Part shown: positions 54,457 through 62,120 of the stretch, one piece after another
Position numbering within the stretch: position 1 is the first letter of the stretch
Layout of the letters: every line of letters begins with the position of its first letter
Source: Blautia sp. XA-2221
Lineage (GTDB): Bacteria; Bacillota; Clostridia; Lachnospirales; Lachnospiraceae
NCBI RefSeq assembly: GCF_028767025.1
Contig: NZ_JAJQXX010000005.1
Span: 62,001 to 126,000 of the forward strand
DNA: 64,000 nt
Reading direction: 5' to 3'
Notes under the pieces: model-generated
The model's database searches: none
Seen by the model: only the letters and a program-made list of their open reading frames with translations
Told to the model about the DNA's origin: nothing
Position numbers and translations under genes: made by a program

Positions 54457-54834
54457 CTATAGGTAAGTTCTCATTTTGGTAAGAAGGGCATCCAGATTTT
54501 CCTCCTGTGTAGCAAATCCATAAACTTTTTTGGATATTCGGAGCTTTATCATGTCCCCATCTGTTAAATAGATTCGGAGAATATATTGAAGAGGAAACAG
54601 ACTCTTTCGCACTTTGGTTTTCTGGATGTTTCTGAAAGGAATACGACTGGTTCCTTTTAGATTCTGCGAATCGCCTTGAAGAAGAGTTGCTAAGATCGCA
54701 TTTTCAGTCAATCCTAAATATCCAAATGTGTAGTTCCGCTTTTGCAATAGACAGCAGTAAACCGGCGCTTGTAAGGTTTCGCCTTTTTCCAGCAATAAAG
54801 AAAGCGCAGGAACCATCTGTTCATAAAATGTCAT
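54457..54834 (-). CDS. Hypothetical protein, possibly PH-like
   Basis: 125 residues, soluble. The pattern of beta strands with a short basic loop (GTSRIPFRNIQKTKVRKS) and a final helix suggests a bacterial PH-like fold; this is only an impression from residue patterning. Start is ATG 54834 with GGAGG 7 nt upstream. It follows the DUF3592-like gene by 40 nt on the minus strand, so the two are probably one operon. Confidence 0.6.
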   Translation of the reverse strand: MTFYEQMVPALSLLLEKGETLQAPVYCCLLQKRNYTFGYLGLTENAILATLLQGDSQNLKGTSRIPFRNIQKTKVRKSLFPLQYILRIYLTDGDMIKLRISKKVYGFATQEENLDALLTKMRTYL

Positions 54835-54874
54835 TTCAGTACCTCCATTAAAAAAGAAAATTACCGACAAAATG

Positions 54875-55459
54875 TTATCGTTCCAGTAATACAGGGAAGA
54901 ATTTTAACAAAAAATCAATTCCGTAAGTGAATATGAATAGCCCTAATACTATTGAAATGATTGTCCCTGCTTTAATTTTTTTGTTCAGAATAAATACTGC
55001 CGGATGTTTTGGGTCAAGATATATTTTGTAAACGTTTCCCTGTGTCATATGCTGATTTAATTGTTTATGAGATATATTTTGTGTTGTTTGTTCACGATAA
55101 TATGTTCCATTATAGGTATATTCAAATACTGGAGCTTGAGTAGAAATACCATTGCCGCCATAATATGTGTTATAGTCGCAATACACACCGTCCACTTTTT
55201 CTCTGCAACGCAATAATGAATACAAATCATTTCCCCCGATTAAAATACATATCAAACCAAATAAAGTTATTCCCAACGGATAAACCGCAAGTTTACCATA
55301 TGGCAAAGCTATAGATAAGATAGAAATAAATCCACAACTAATGAAACAAATAAACATGATCAAGCTTATAAACGGCATAATTTTATAGCGTTTTGTTCTG
55401 ATGATCCTAAAACAAACTATGCCAAATACTATTGTTAAAATATAAATAAGAACAGCCAT
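54875..55459 (-). CDS. DUF3592-like membrane protein
   Basis: 194 residues with membrane segments at about 1-18, 26-48, 55-75 and 163-188. Between the last two lies an extracytoplasmic beta-rich region with VFEYTYNGTYYREQTTQN and VYKIYLDPKHPAVF, the pattern of DUF3592 proteins. Function is unknown. ATG 55459 follows an AGGAG-like site. The 320-nt gap to pflB holds the pfl promoter; an antisense frame at 55459-55743 has no coding character. Confidence 0.75.
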   Translation of the reverse strand: MAVLIYILTIVFGIVCFRIIRTKRYKIMPFISLIMFICFISCGFISILSIALPYGKLAVYPLGITLFGLICILIGGNDLYSLLRCREKVDGVYCDYNTYYGGNGISTQAPVFEYTYNGTYYREQTTQNISHKQLNQHMTQGNVYKIYLDPKHPAVFILNKKIKAGTIISIVLGLFIFTYGIDFLLKFFPVLLER

Positions 55460-55688
55460 TATCTGATTACTCCTTTATTTCCATACTTATACATAAACAT
55501 TATAACATTTGTGTGGCTGAGAGTCATTATTTTTCTACAGTACAAATGGAAATTCATAGGAAAATAAAATATGCGCAGACGGTACAGAAATCTGTTATTA
55601 TTTACATAAAAATAGACAAAAAAAGTACAATATTTTTGTGTAAAATATGGAAACTGAAGATTGACTACTAAAATATACAAGATATGCC

Positions 55689-55717
55689 TTGACGGGAAGT
55701 TGGTTATACTATATATT
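55689..55717 (+). promoter_or_regulatory. Promoter of the pfl operon
   Basis: TTGACG (55689-55694), 17-nt spacer, TATATT (55712-55717). The leader is about 57 nt. Confidence 0.65.
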
Positions 55718-55738
55718 CTAAACATAAAATATAAGTTG

Positions 55739-55756
55739 CACACAGATAACTGTGTG
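55739..55756. promoter_or_regulatory. Dyad in the pfl leader
   Basis: CACACAG-ATAA-CTGTGTG is a perfect 7-4-7 inverted repeat about 15-33 nt after the predicted start and 12 nt before the ribosome site. It could be an operator or an RNA hairpin. It does not match the Rex consensus. Confidence 0.5.
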
Positions 55757-55780
55757 GATTAAAAAACAGGAGGATGATTC

Positions 55781-57880
55781 ATGAGACAGGAATGGGCTTC
55801 ATTTAACGGAGGCGTTTGGCAAAAAGAAATCAACGTGCGTGATTTCATTCAGAAAAACTATACACCTTACGAGGGAGATGAATCCTTTCTGGCAGGACCT
55901 ACAAAGGCCACAAACGATTTATGGGCACAGGTTATGGAGCTGACAGAGGAAGAGCATAAAAAAGGCGGTGTCCTGGATATGGATACTCATATTATCTCTA
56001 CTATCACATCTCACGGACCAGGATATCTGAATAAAGAAAAAGAAACGATTGTGGGATTCCAGACAGATAAGCCTTTTAAGCGGGCGCTTCAGCCAAACGG
56101 CGGTATCCGCATGGCTATGAAAGCCTGCGAGGACAATGGCTATCATGTGGATCCTGAGATTGTAGATTTTTATACAAAATACAGAAAAACACACAATGAC
56201 GGTGTATTTGACGTATATTCACCGGAAATGCGCGCCTGCCGTTCCAGCCATATTATTACTGGTCTGCCGGATGCCTATGGCCGCGGCCGTATTATCGGCG
56301 ATTACAGACGAGTAGCGCTTTATGGTGTAGACCGTCTGATCGAGGATAAAGAGGATCAGAAAGCAGGAACACGAAGCAATATGTACGAGGATGTGATCCG
56401 TAGTCGAGAGGAACTTTCCGAGCAGATAAAAGCATTAAAGGAACTGAAAAAACTGGGTGAGATTTACGGCTTTGATATTTCAAGACCGGCTCAGAATGTG
56501 CAGGAAGCCATTCAGTGGCTGTATTTTGGATATCTGGCAGCCATCAAGGAACAGAATGGCGCTGCAATGTCCCTTGGGCGTACTTCTACTTTCCTTGACA
56601 TTTATGCAGAACGTGACCTTGCAAACGGCACCTTTACCGAGGAACAGATCCAGGAATTTATCGATCACTTTATTATGAAGCTCCGTCTTGTGAAATTTGC
56701 AAGAACTCCGGAGTACAACGCACTGTTTTCCGGAGATCCTACCTGGGTTACAGAATCTATCGCAGGTATGGGAATTGACGGAAGAAGTATGGTAACAAAA
56801 ATGTCCTATCGTTACCTTCACACACTTTCCAATTTAGGACCTGCTCCGGAACCGAATCTTACTGTTCTGTGGTCCACAAGACTTCCGCAGAACTTCAAGC
56901 GCTTCTGTGCAAAGACCTCCATTGCATCCTCATCTATTCAGTATGAGAATGACGACCTGATGAGAGTGACTCACGGAGATGATTATGCTATTGCATGCTG
57001 CGTATCTTCCATGCGAGTAGGAAAAGAAATGCAGTTTTTCGGAGCTCGTGCAAATCTTGCAAAATGTCTTCTCTATGCAATCAATGGTGGTGTGGATGAG
57101 ATCACAAAGAAACAGGTGGGACCTAAATATCGTCCGATCACCTCAGAATATCTTGATTATGATGAGGTAATGGAGCGTTATGACGACATGAGCCGCTGGC
57201 TGTCTCATGTATATGTGAATACGCTGAATATCATTCACTATATGCATGACAAATACTGCTATGAGCGTATTCAGATGGCACTTCATGACAAAAATGTAAC
57301 ACGGTGGTTTGCAACAGGTATTGCAGGACTTTCTGTAATTGCAGATTCACTTTCTGCCATTAAGTATGCAAAAGTAAAAACTATCCGTGATGAAAACGGT
57401 ATTGTTGTGGATTTTGAGGTAGAGGGAGATTATCCGAAATACGGAAATGATGATGACCGTGTGGATGAGATCGCATACAAGATCGTAAAAGACTTTATGC
57501 ATTATGTGGGAACAACTCAGACTTATCGCGGCGGTATTCCTACAACTTCTATCCTTACTATTACTTCCAACGTAGTATATGGTAAGAATACCGGAGCAAC
57601 ACCGGACGGACGTAAGGCTGGAGAGCCGTTTGCTCCGGGCGCAAACCCAATGCACGGAAGAGACAGCCGTGGTGCGGTAGCATCCTTGAGTTCTGTTGCA
57701 AAGCTTCCGTTTAAAGAGGCACAGGACGGAATTTCCAATACCTTCTCTATTATTCCGGGAGCTCTGGGAAAAGAGGATATGGTAATGCTGGATTCCATCA
57801 GCCTTGATGACCTGAGCTTTTCACTGGAACCGGACTGCGCATGCTGCGAGCCCAACCTTTCCGTAGATGAAGCAGAATAA
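55781..57880 (+). CDS. pflB: Pyruvate formate-lyase core lacking its glycyl-radical domain
   Basis: A 699-residue formate C-acetyltransferase core that splits pyruvate and CoA into acetyl-CoA and formate. The catalytic pair is C406-C407 ([18 protein letters not shown]). Homology to ordinary PFL runs to [10 protein letters not shown] near residue 664. The protein then leaves the family pattern and ends with about 33 residues containing a CxCC motif (C686, C688, C689) instead of the glycyl-radical domain. That domain is encoded by the next gene. Standard PFLs are about 740-780 residues, so core plus small protein equals one PFL. AGGAGG precedes ATG 55781. There is no sign of a frameshift: the tail is distinct and the second gene has its own ribosome site. 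Confidence 0.93.
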   Translation: MRQEWASFNGGVWQKEINVRDFIQKNYTPYEGDESFLAGPTKATNDLWAQVMELTEEEHKKGGVLDMDTHIISTITSHGPGYLNKEKETIVGFQTDKPFKRALQPNGGIRMAMKACEDNGYHVDPEIVDFYTKYRKTHNDGVFDVYSPEMRACRSSHIITGLPDAYGRGRIIGDYRRVALYGVDRLIEDKEDQKAGTRSNMYEDVIRSREELSEQIKALKELKKLGEIYGFDISRPAQNVQEAIQWLYFGYLAAIKEQNGAAMSLGRTSTFLDIYAERDLANGTFTEEQIQEFIDHFIMKLRLVKFARTPEYNALFSGDPTWVTESIAGMGIDGRSMVTKMSYRYLHTLSNLGPAPEPNLTVLWSTRLPQNFKRFCAKTSIASSSIQYENDDLMRVTHGDDYAIACCVSSMRVGKEMQFFGARANLAKCLLYAINGGVDEITKKQVGPKYRPITSEYLDYDEVMERYDDMSRWLSHVYVNTLNIIHYMHDKYCYERIQMALHDKNVTRWFATGIAGLSVIADSLSAIKYAKVKTIRDENGIVVDFEVEGDYPKYGNDDDRVDEIAYKIVKDFMHYVGTTQTYRGGIPTTSILTITSNVVYGKNTGATPDGRKAGEPFAPGANPMHGRDSRGAVASLSSVAKLPFKEAQDGISNTFSIIPGALGKEDMVMLDSISLDDLSFSLEPDCACCEPNLSVDEAE

Positions 57881-57953
57881 TTTTGGTTACTGTTTACTTC
57901 ATTTACAATAAATGATTTTACAGAATTTATTTATATAACAGGAGGAAATGATT

Positions 57954-58196
57954 ATGAATATCAGCGACGCACAGATTGACAACCTGGTAAACTTACTTGA
58001 CGGCTATGCAGAAAAAGGCGGCCATCATCTGAACGTAAATGTTTTTACAAGAGAAACTCTTCTGGATGCTCAGGCACATCCGGAAAAATATCCGCAGCTG
58101 ACTGTCCGCGTGTCCGGCTATGCGGTAAACTTCAATAAGCTGACAAAAGAGCAGCAGGACGAGGTTATTTCCAGAACCTTCCATGAAGGAATGTAA
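57954..58196 (+). CDS. grcA: Stand-alone glycyl-radical subunit of pyruvate formate-lyase (GrcA/YfiD-like)
   Basis: An 80-residue protein that is essentially the C-terminal domain of PFL. The radical site is Gly55 in RVSGYAV (52-58), preceded by HHLNVNVF and HPEKYPQLT and followed by [23 protein letters not shown] (57940-57945) is 8 nt before ATG 57954, while ATG 57948 is too close. It lies 73 nt after the core and 4 nt before the activase gene, so the operon encodes core, radical subunit and activase. In E. coli the homologue YfiD is a spare part for oxygen-damaged PFL; here it appears to be the only radical domain of the operon. Confidence 0.92.
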   Translation: MNISDAQIDNLVNLLDGYAEKGGHHLNVNVFTRETLLDAQAHPEKYPQLTVRVSGYAVNFNKLTKEQQDEVISRTFHEGM

Positions 58197-58200
58197 GCAT

Positions 58201-58962
58201 ATGGCAGAGGAATATAACCATAAAGGATATATTCATTCTACAGAGAGCTTCGGGACCGTTGACGGTCCCGGAGTTCGTTTTGTAGTATTTTTTCAGGGCT
58301 GTCCCATGCGATGCCTGTACTGCCATAACCCGGATACCTGGAAACCGGGTCAGGGACAGCAAATGACTGCGGATGAAATTCTGGAAGCCTACAGGAAGAA
58401 TGAAGTTTTTTATAAAAACGGGGGGATCACTGCTACCGGAGGAGAACCTCTTATGCAGCTTGACTTTCTGACAGAGCTTTTCCGGAAAGCAAAAAAACAA
58501 GGCATCCACACCTGTCTGGATACTTCCGGAATCATGTACCGCAAAGAGCGACAGGAAGAATTTGACAGGCTTTTTGAGGTTCTGGATCTGGTGCTTCTGG
58601 ATTTTAAGCACAGCAATGAAGAAGGTCACAAAAACCTTACAGGTCTTGGACAGAAACATGTGCTGGAATTTGCCCGCGCCCTGGAAGAAAAAGAGATTCC
58701 CATGATCGTCCGTCATGTGGTGGTGCCTGGAATCACAGATGATGAAACGCATTTAAAATCTCTTGGAAAACTGCTTGCCGGTTTTCGCAATCTGAAAGGT
58801 CTGGAGATTCTTCCTTATCATACGATGGGAAAAGCAAAGTATGAAAAGCTTGGACTTAATTATCCCCTGGAACAGGTGGAAAATATGGATAAGGAAAAAG
58901 CTAGGGAAGCACGGAATATCATATTAAGATCTTTTAAAAATGAAAAAATGATAGCAATATAA
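58201..58962 (+). CDS. pflA: Pyruvate formate-lyase activating enzyme
   Basis: A 253-residue radical SAM enzyme that abstracts hydrogen from the PFL glycine. The cluster motif is CPMRCLYC (CX3CX2C, near residue 34), the SAM-binding motif GGEP is near 82, and family segments DTSG and RHVVVPGITDD are present. Start is ATG 58201 with AAGGA about 10 nt upstream; ATG 58183 overlaps the radical-subunit gene. The natural substrate here should be the separate 80-residue subunit, perhaps only when docked on the core. Confidence 0.93.
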   Translation: MAEEYNHKGYIHSTESFGTVDGPGVRFVVFFQGCPMRCLYCHNPDTWKPGQGQQMTADEILEAYRKNEVFYKNGGITATGGEPLMQLDFLTELFRKAKKQGIHTCLDTSGIMYRKERQEEFDRLFEVLDLVLLDFKHSNEEGHKNLTGLGQKHVLEFARALEEKEIPMIVRHVVVPGITDDETHLKSLGKLLAGFRNLKGLEILPYHTMGKAKYEKLGLNYPLEQVENMDKEKAREARNIILRSFKNEKMIAI

Positions 58963-58971
58963 ACTGGGATT

Positions 58972-59053
58972 AAAAAAGATCTCCTGCATGATATGTACTT
59001 TGCTTATTGGATACTAAGCAAATAAGAGATATATCTTGAGAGGAGATCTTTTT
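58972..59053. terminator. Terminator between pflA and yfhO
   Basis: AAAAAGATCTCCT (58973-58985) pairs with AGGAGATCTTTTT (59041-59053), with an inner TTGCTTA/TAAGCAA helix. It is A- and T-rich on both sides and serves both convergent genes. Confidence 0.85.
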
Positions 59054-59069
59054 GATGAAAGAGCATAAT

Positions 59070-61652
59070 TTATTTGTTTTTCATTCTTTTTTTAGTTCTG
59101 TGCAGAAATACCCATATAAGAATAGTAACGCCACAAATCGAACTGATCAATATACCCTGTTTCAGACCGGGTGCTTCAAATTTAAGAGTAATCTGATGCT
59201 TTCCTTCCGGGATTTCTACAGACATAAAAACGCCCATTGCAGATTTAGCAGAGGTTTCTTTTCCGTCTACAAAAATTTTCCAACCGTTATCAAATGGTAT
59301 GGTTAAAAACAAAAGATTTTTTCCGGAAATATTATTTACCACCCCCGAGAGGAAATCATCAGATGCAACTTCTAATTTTAATCCTTCTTGAGAAAGCAGA
59401 CGGAAATAGTCTTTAGTAACATTCATATCCTGATAATAAACCCATGCATCTGTAAGGGAAAGACTGTTTGTAAGAGGGAAAATTTCGATTTTGACATTTT
59501 CGCCTTTTTTAAAATTTCCAAGACGTAGAATATCATAGTAATGAGGGTCAAAATATTTTCCCAGCAATTTTCCATTTACATAAATTTTAGCAGCTTTCAT
59601 TGTTTCGGTTCCAAACCATGCGAATACGGGATTATCAGTTTGGGCTGTAAATGTATAAACAACAGATCCTAAGTGATCAGGATCAATTTTATTGTAGGTA
59701 TAGGGTGAGTCCTGTGATTTTTCCATATTGATTAACTGTATGTCGCTAAGTTTTTCCGGGAAAAATAAATCTTTTCCTATACTGTTTTCCATGGAATTCC
59801 ACAATTCATTTTGTAACTGAAATTTATGCGGATTATCTATGGAAACATCTAAAACAGAATCATCTGCCATAAAACCAAAAGGAAGTGCATAGGGATTTTT
59901 GTATATTTTTACTTTTCCTATTGTTTCCTGAAGTTCATAAGGGTAACCTAATTCCGTTTCTGAACAGAGATATTTTACAGCCAGGAGACTGTCGGCAGCA
60001 TATGTGGAGCCGCGGTTATAATAAGCCCAGTTCCCATTGTTTCGGAAACCTAACTGTCCCATAAAATATTTAATATGATTTTTTTCGCAAGAACTGTAAT
60101 GTGAAAGACCTTTATAATTCAGTAACATAGGATCACATTCTTTTCTTCCAAATGTTTTTTCCATACGGAAAAAGTCATTGTCATGCTGTTTTATATAATT
60201 AATTGCAGGTTCTGCTTCTTGCACCTGTGCAACATAGTCACCATAATCTGCATAGTTAAAGACGCTCAGAGAGAGATGTCCGTTTATAAAAAGTTCTGTA
60301 CATCCCAAGAGTAACAGCATTAAAAATAAACTTTGCTTTTGTGTTTTCAGATACAAAAGAAAAATTATGCCGCCTGTTGTTGCAATGCAGATACTTACCA
60401 GGTATTTTTGGGGCATCAAAAAATCATAAGGTCTGTTCCAGGTAAGGAAAACACAAATCAACAGAAATATATATATCATTACCTGAGATACAAAATTGTA
60501 ACGTATGGAAACTTTTTCCGCAGCACAATATCCGTGCCATCCGGCATAAATAAGCAAAAAGCTGAATAAGAAACTGAAACGAAAAGGAAACCAGGTTGGT
60601 TCATTAAAGCCATGCCAGATCATATTCAGACCTTTCAGATAAAAAGAAGCAAGAAGAATGGTCAGCAGAAAGAACATACCAAGTCTTTTTTGTATTTGAA
60701 TTTTTTTATTAAGAAAGAATATTCCTGCAAATACTAGCACGATCATTCCACAGTATATATTGGGCAGTGGAATATATCTATGAGGCTGTCCGGTAACTAT
60801 TTGACCATAATCGAAAGAACCGATAAATATTTTTGACAGAAAATCTCGTAATGGAAAAACTTTACTCATTGTCAGCATAGATATATCAAAGACAGCTTTT
60901 CCTCCTTGTAGTGATTTCAAAGCAGGAAGAATTACATACATACCAAGTCCGCCGCCAAGTATGGATGATGCTCCATACTGAAAAAGAACTGCAATATTTT
61001 TGTTTTGTTTTTCGGTGCAGCATAAATACTGGTATAAAAAAAACAAAGCTGAAAATATACAAATCATAAAGCCAAGGTAATAATTTGTTACTATGCAGCC
61101 AAATAAGGAAAATAAATATAAAAAAGGAGTTCTTTCTTTTATGATACGTTGAATTCCTAAAACAAGCAGCGGAAGAAGGATTACGCTGTCTAGCCACATA
61201 ATATTTTGCTGATACACTATATTATAGGCCATCAGTGCATATGAAGTAGAGAAAATTAATCCGTGCCAAGTTTTATTTTTTGTAATACAAAGATAAAAAG
61301 CAAGACCACAAAGCCCGATTTTTAACAATGTGATTATTTCAACAGCTATAGGAAGCTGTTCCGTGGAAAACAAAAGCAGCAGAAGATTAAACGGACTCAT
61401 AAGATAATAGGCATTTAAACCGGCCATATCTCCGCCTAATGTTTTGGAAAAGGAATAAAAAAATCCTCTATCACCTGTAAGCATTTCTCTTAAATAGGAA
61501 AAAAATGCAATATATTGTGTGTTTAAATCTATGGTCAGAACAGTTTTTTCTCCCGTTGGCAGAATTCCAATGCAGACATAGATCAGCATCATAAGTGCGA
61601 CCGGAATAAAAAATGCCAGTATCGGCCATAGTTTATTTTTTTTGGTTGTCAT
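59070..61652 (-). CDS. yfhO: YfhO-family membrane protein (lipid-linked sugar transfer)
   Basis: An 860-residue polytopic protein. The first 430 residues hold about 11-12 membrane helices, with DLNTQYIAFFSYLREM and FFYSFSKTLGGDMAG in the first outer loop, the YfhO signature. The C-terminal half is a large extracytoplasmic beta-rich domain, and a final helix (about 835-852) ends in a basic tail. YfhO proteins are thought to glycosylate lipoteichoic acid or other surface polymers. Start is ATG 61652 (MTTKKNK) with GAGGG 8 nt upstream; ATG 61682 has no site. A/T-rich. Its promoter carries a G9 tract (see below). Confidence 0.88.
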   Translation of the reverse strand: MTTKKNKLWPILAFFIPVALMMLIYVCIGILPTGEKTVLTIDLNTQYIAFFSYLREMLTGDRGFFYSFSKTLGGDMAGLNAYYLMSPFNLLLLLFSTEQLPIAVEIITLLKIGLCGLAFYLCITKNKTWHGLIFSTSYALMAYNIVYQQNIMWLDSVILLPLLVLGIQRIIKERTPFLYLFSLFGCIVTNYYLGFMICIFSALFFLYQYLCCTEKQNKNIAVLFQYGASSILGGGLGMYVILPALKSLQGGKAVFDISMLTMSKVFPLRDFLSKIFIGSFDYGQIVTGQPHRYIPLPNIYCGMIVLVFAGIFFLNKKIQIQKRLGMFFLLTILLASFYLKGLNMIWHGFNEPTWFPFRFSFLFSFLLIYAGWHGYCAAEKVSIRYNFVSQVMIYIFLLICVFLTWNRPYDFLMPQKYLVSICIATTGGIIFLLYLKTQKQSLFLMLLLLGCTELFINGHLSLSVFNYADYGDYVAQVQEAEPAINYIKQHDNDFFRMEKTFGRKECDPMLLNYKGLSHYSSCEKNHIKYFMGQLGFRNNGNWAYYNRGSTYAADSLLAVKYLCSETELGYPYELQETIGKVKIYKNPYALPFGFMADDSVLDVSIDNPHKFQLQNELWNSMENSIGKDLFFPEKLSDIQLINMEKSQDSPYTYNKIDPDHLGSVVYTFTAQTDNPVFAWFGTETMKAAKIYVNGKLLGKYFDPHYYDILRLGNFKKGENVKIEIFPLTNSLSLTDAWVYYQDMNVTKDYFRLLSQEGLKLEVASDDFLSGVVNNISGKNLLFLTIPFDNGWKIFVDGKETSAKSAMGVFMSVEIPEGKHQITLKFEAPGLKQGILISSICGVTILIWVFLHRTKKRMKNK

Positions 61653-61710
61653 TTTTTTAGCCCTCACTTTTAAATTATTCATCTTTAAACGTATTTAGTG
61701 TATCAATTTC

Positions 61711-61741
61711 ATTTTACCCCCCCCCGATATAATAAAGTCAA
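61711..61741 (-). promoter_or_regulatory. yfhO promoter with a homopolymer in the spacer
   Basis: On the minus strand, TTGACT (61741-61736), a 19-nt spacer whose last nine bases are G, then TAAAAT (61716-61711). Loss of two G would restore the optimal 17-nt spacing. The start codon is about 55 nt downstream. Confidence 0.65.
61717..61725. repeat. C9/G9 homopolymer tract
   Basis: Nine consecutive C on the plus strand in an A/T-rich intergenic region, directly abutting the minus-strand -10 box of yfhO. I noticed no other C or G run this long in the window. Confidence 0.9.
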
Positions 61742-61753
61742 GTAAATTAATTC

Positions 61754-61782
61754 TTGACAAACCTGAGGGGAATCGTTAGAAT
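61754..61782 (+). promoter_or_regulatory. Promoter of leuS
   Basis: TTGACA (61754-61759), 17-nt spacer, TAGAAT (61777-61782), divergent from the yfhO promoter with the -35 boxes 12 bp apart. Confidence 0.75.
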
Positions 61783-61788
61783 TATTAA

Positions 61789-62031
61789 AGATAAAGACGA
61801 AGAAGAGGAGTAGTAGGAAAAGTTTTCCTTTTTCAGAGACCTGTCGGGTGGTGCAAGGCAGGAGAGGATATTTCTGAACTCGCCTTGGAGTTGCCGAAGT
61901 GAACAGAAAGTAGCTTTGGACGGGAAATCCCGTTACAGATTCAATGAGTGCATCGGAGTATATCCGGTGAATTAGAGTGGTATCACGGAATTCAGCCCTT
62001 CGTCTCTAAATACAGAGATAAGGGCTTTTTA
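61789..62031 (+). ncRNA. T-box riboswitch (leucine) upstream of leuS
   Basis: Typical T-box leader. Stem I begins with GAGGAGTAGTAGG, and the specifier loop shows GAACTC with codon CTC (Leu) at 61879-61881. A CGGG/CCCG stem (61921-61932) lies before the antiterminator. The T-box AGAGTGGTATCACGG is at 61975-61989. The terminator AGCCCTT (61994-62000) pairs with AAGGGCT (62020-62026) and is followed by T5. Uncharged tRNA-Leu would stabilise the antiterminator and raise leuS expression. Confidence 0.92.
61994..62030 (+). terminator. T-box terminator stem of leuS
   Basis: AGCCCTT/AAGGGCT with an inner TCTC/GAGA helix and a following T-run; the regulated terminator of the leucine T-box. Confidence 0.9.
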
Positions 62032-62120
62032 TTTATCATAAAAGCAGTACAGTCTGTATGCCTTTTCTGATAAAAAATGCTCCGGGAGGATGCGACCATT
62101 TATGCAAGGAGGAAAAAACA

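Noticed and set aside
55459-55743. A minus-strand open frame before pflB
   Set aside because: It is Phe/Tyr/Asn-rich translation of A/T-rich intergenic DNA covering the pfl promoter, with no ribosome site.
57845-57960. A frameshift or point stop breaking one full-length pflB
   Set aside because: The core ends with about 33 residues unrelated to the missing segment. The radical-domain gene has its own start and strong ribosome site 73 nt later, and the duplicated junction residues do not match a simple indel.
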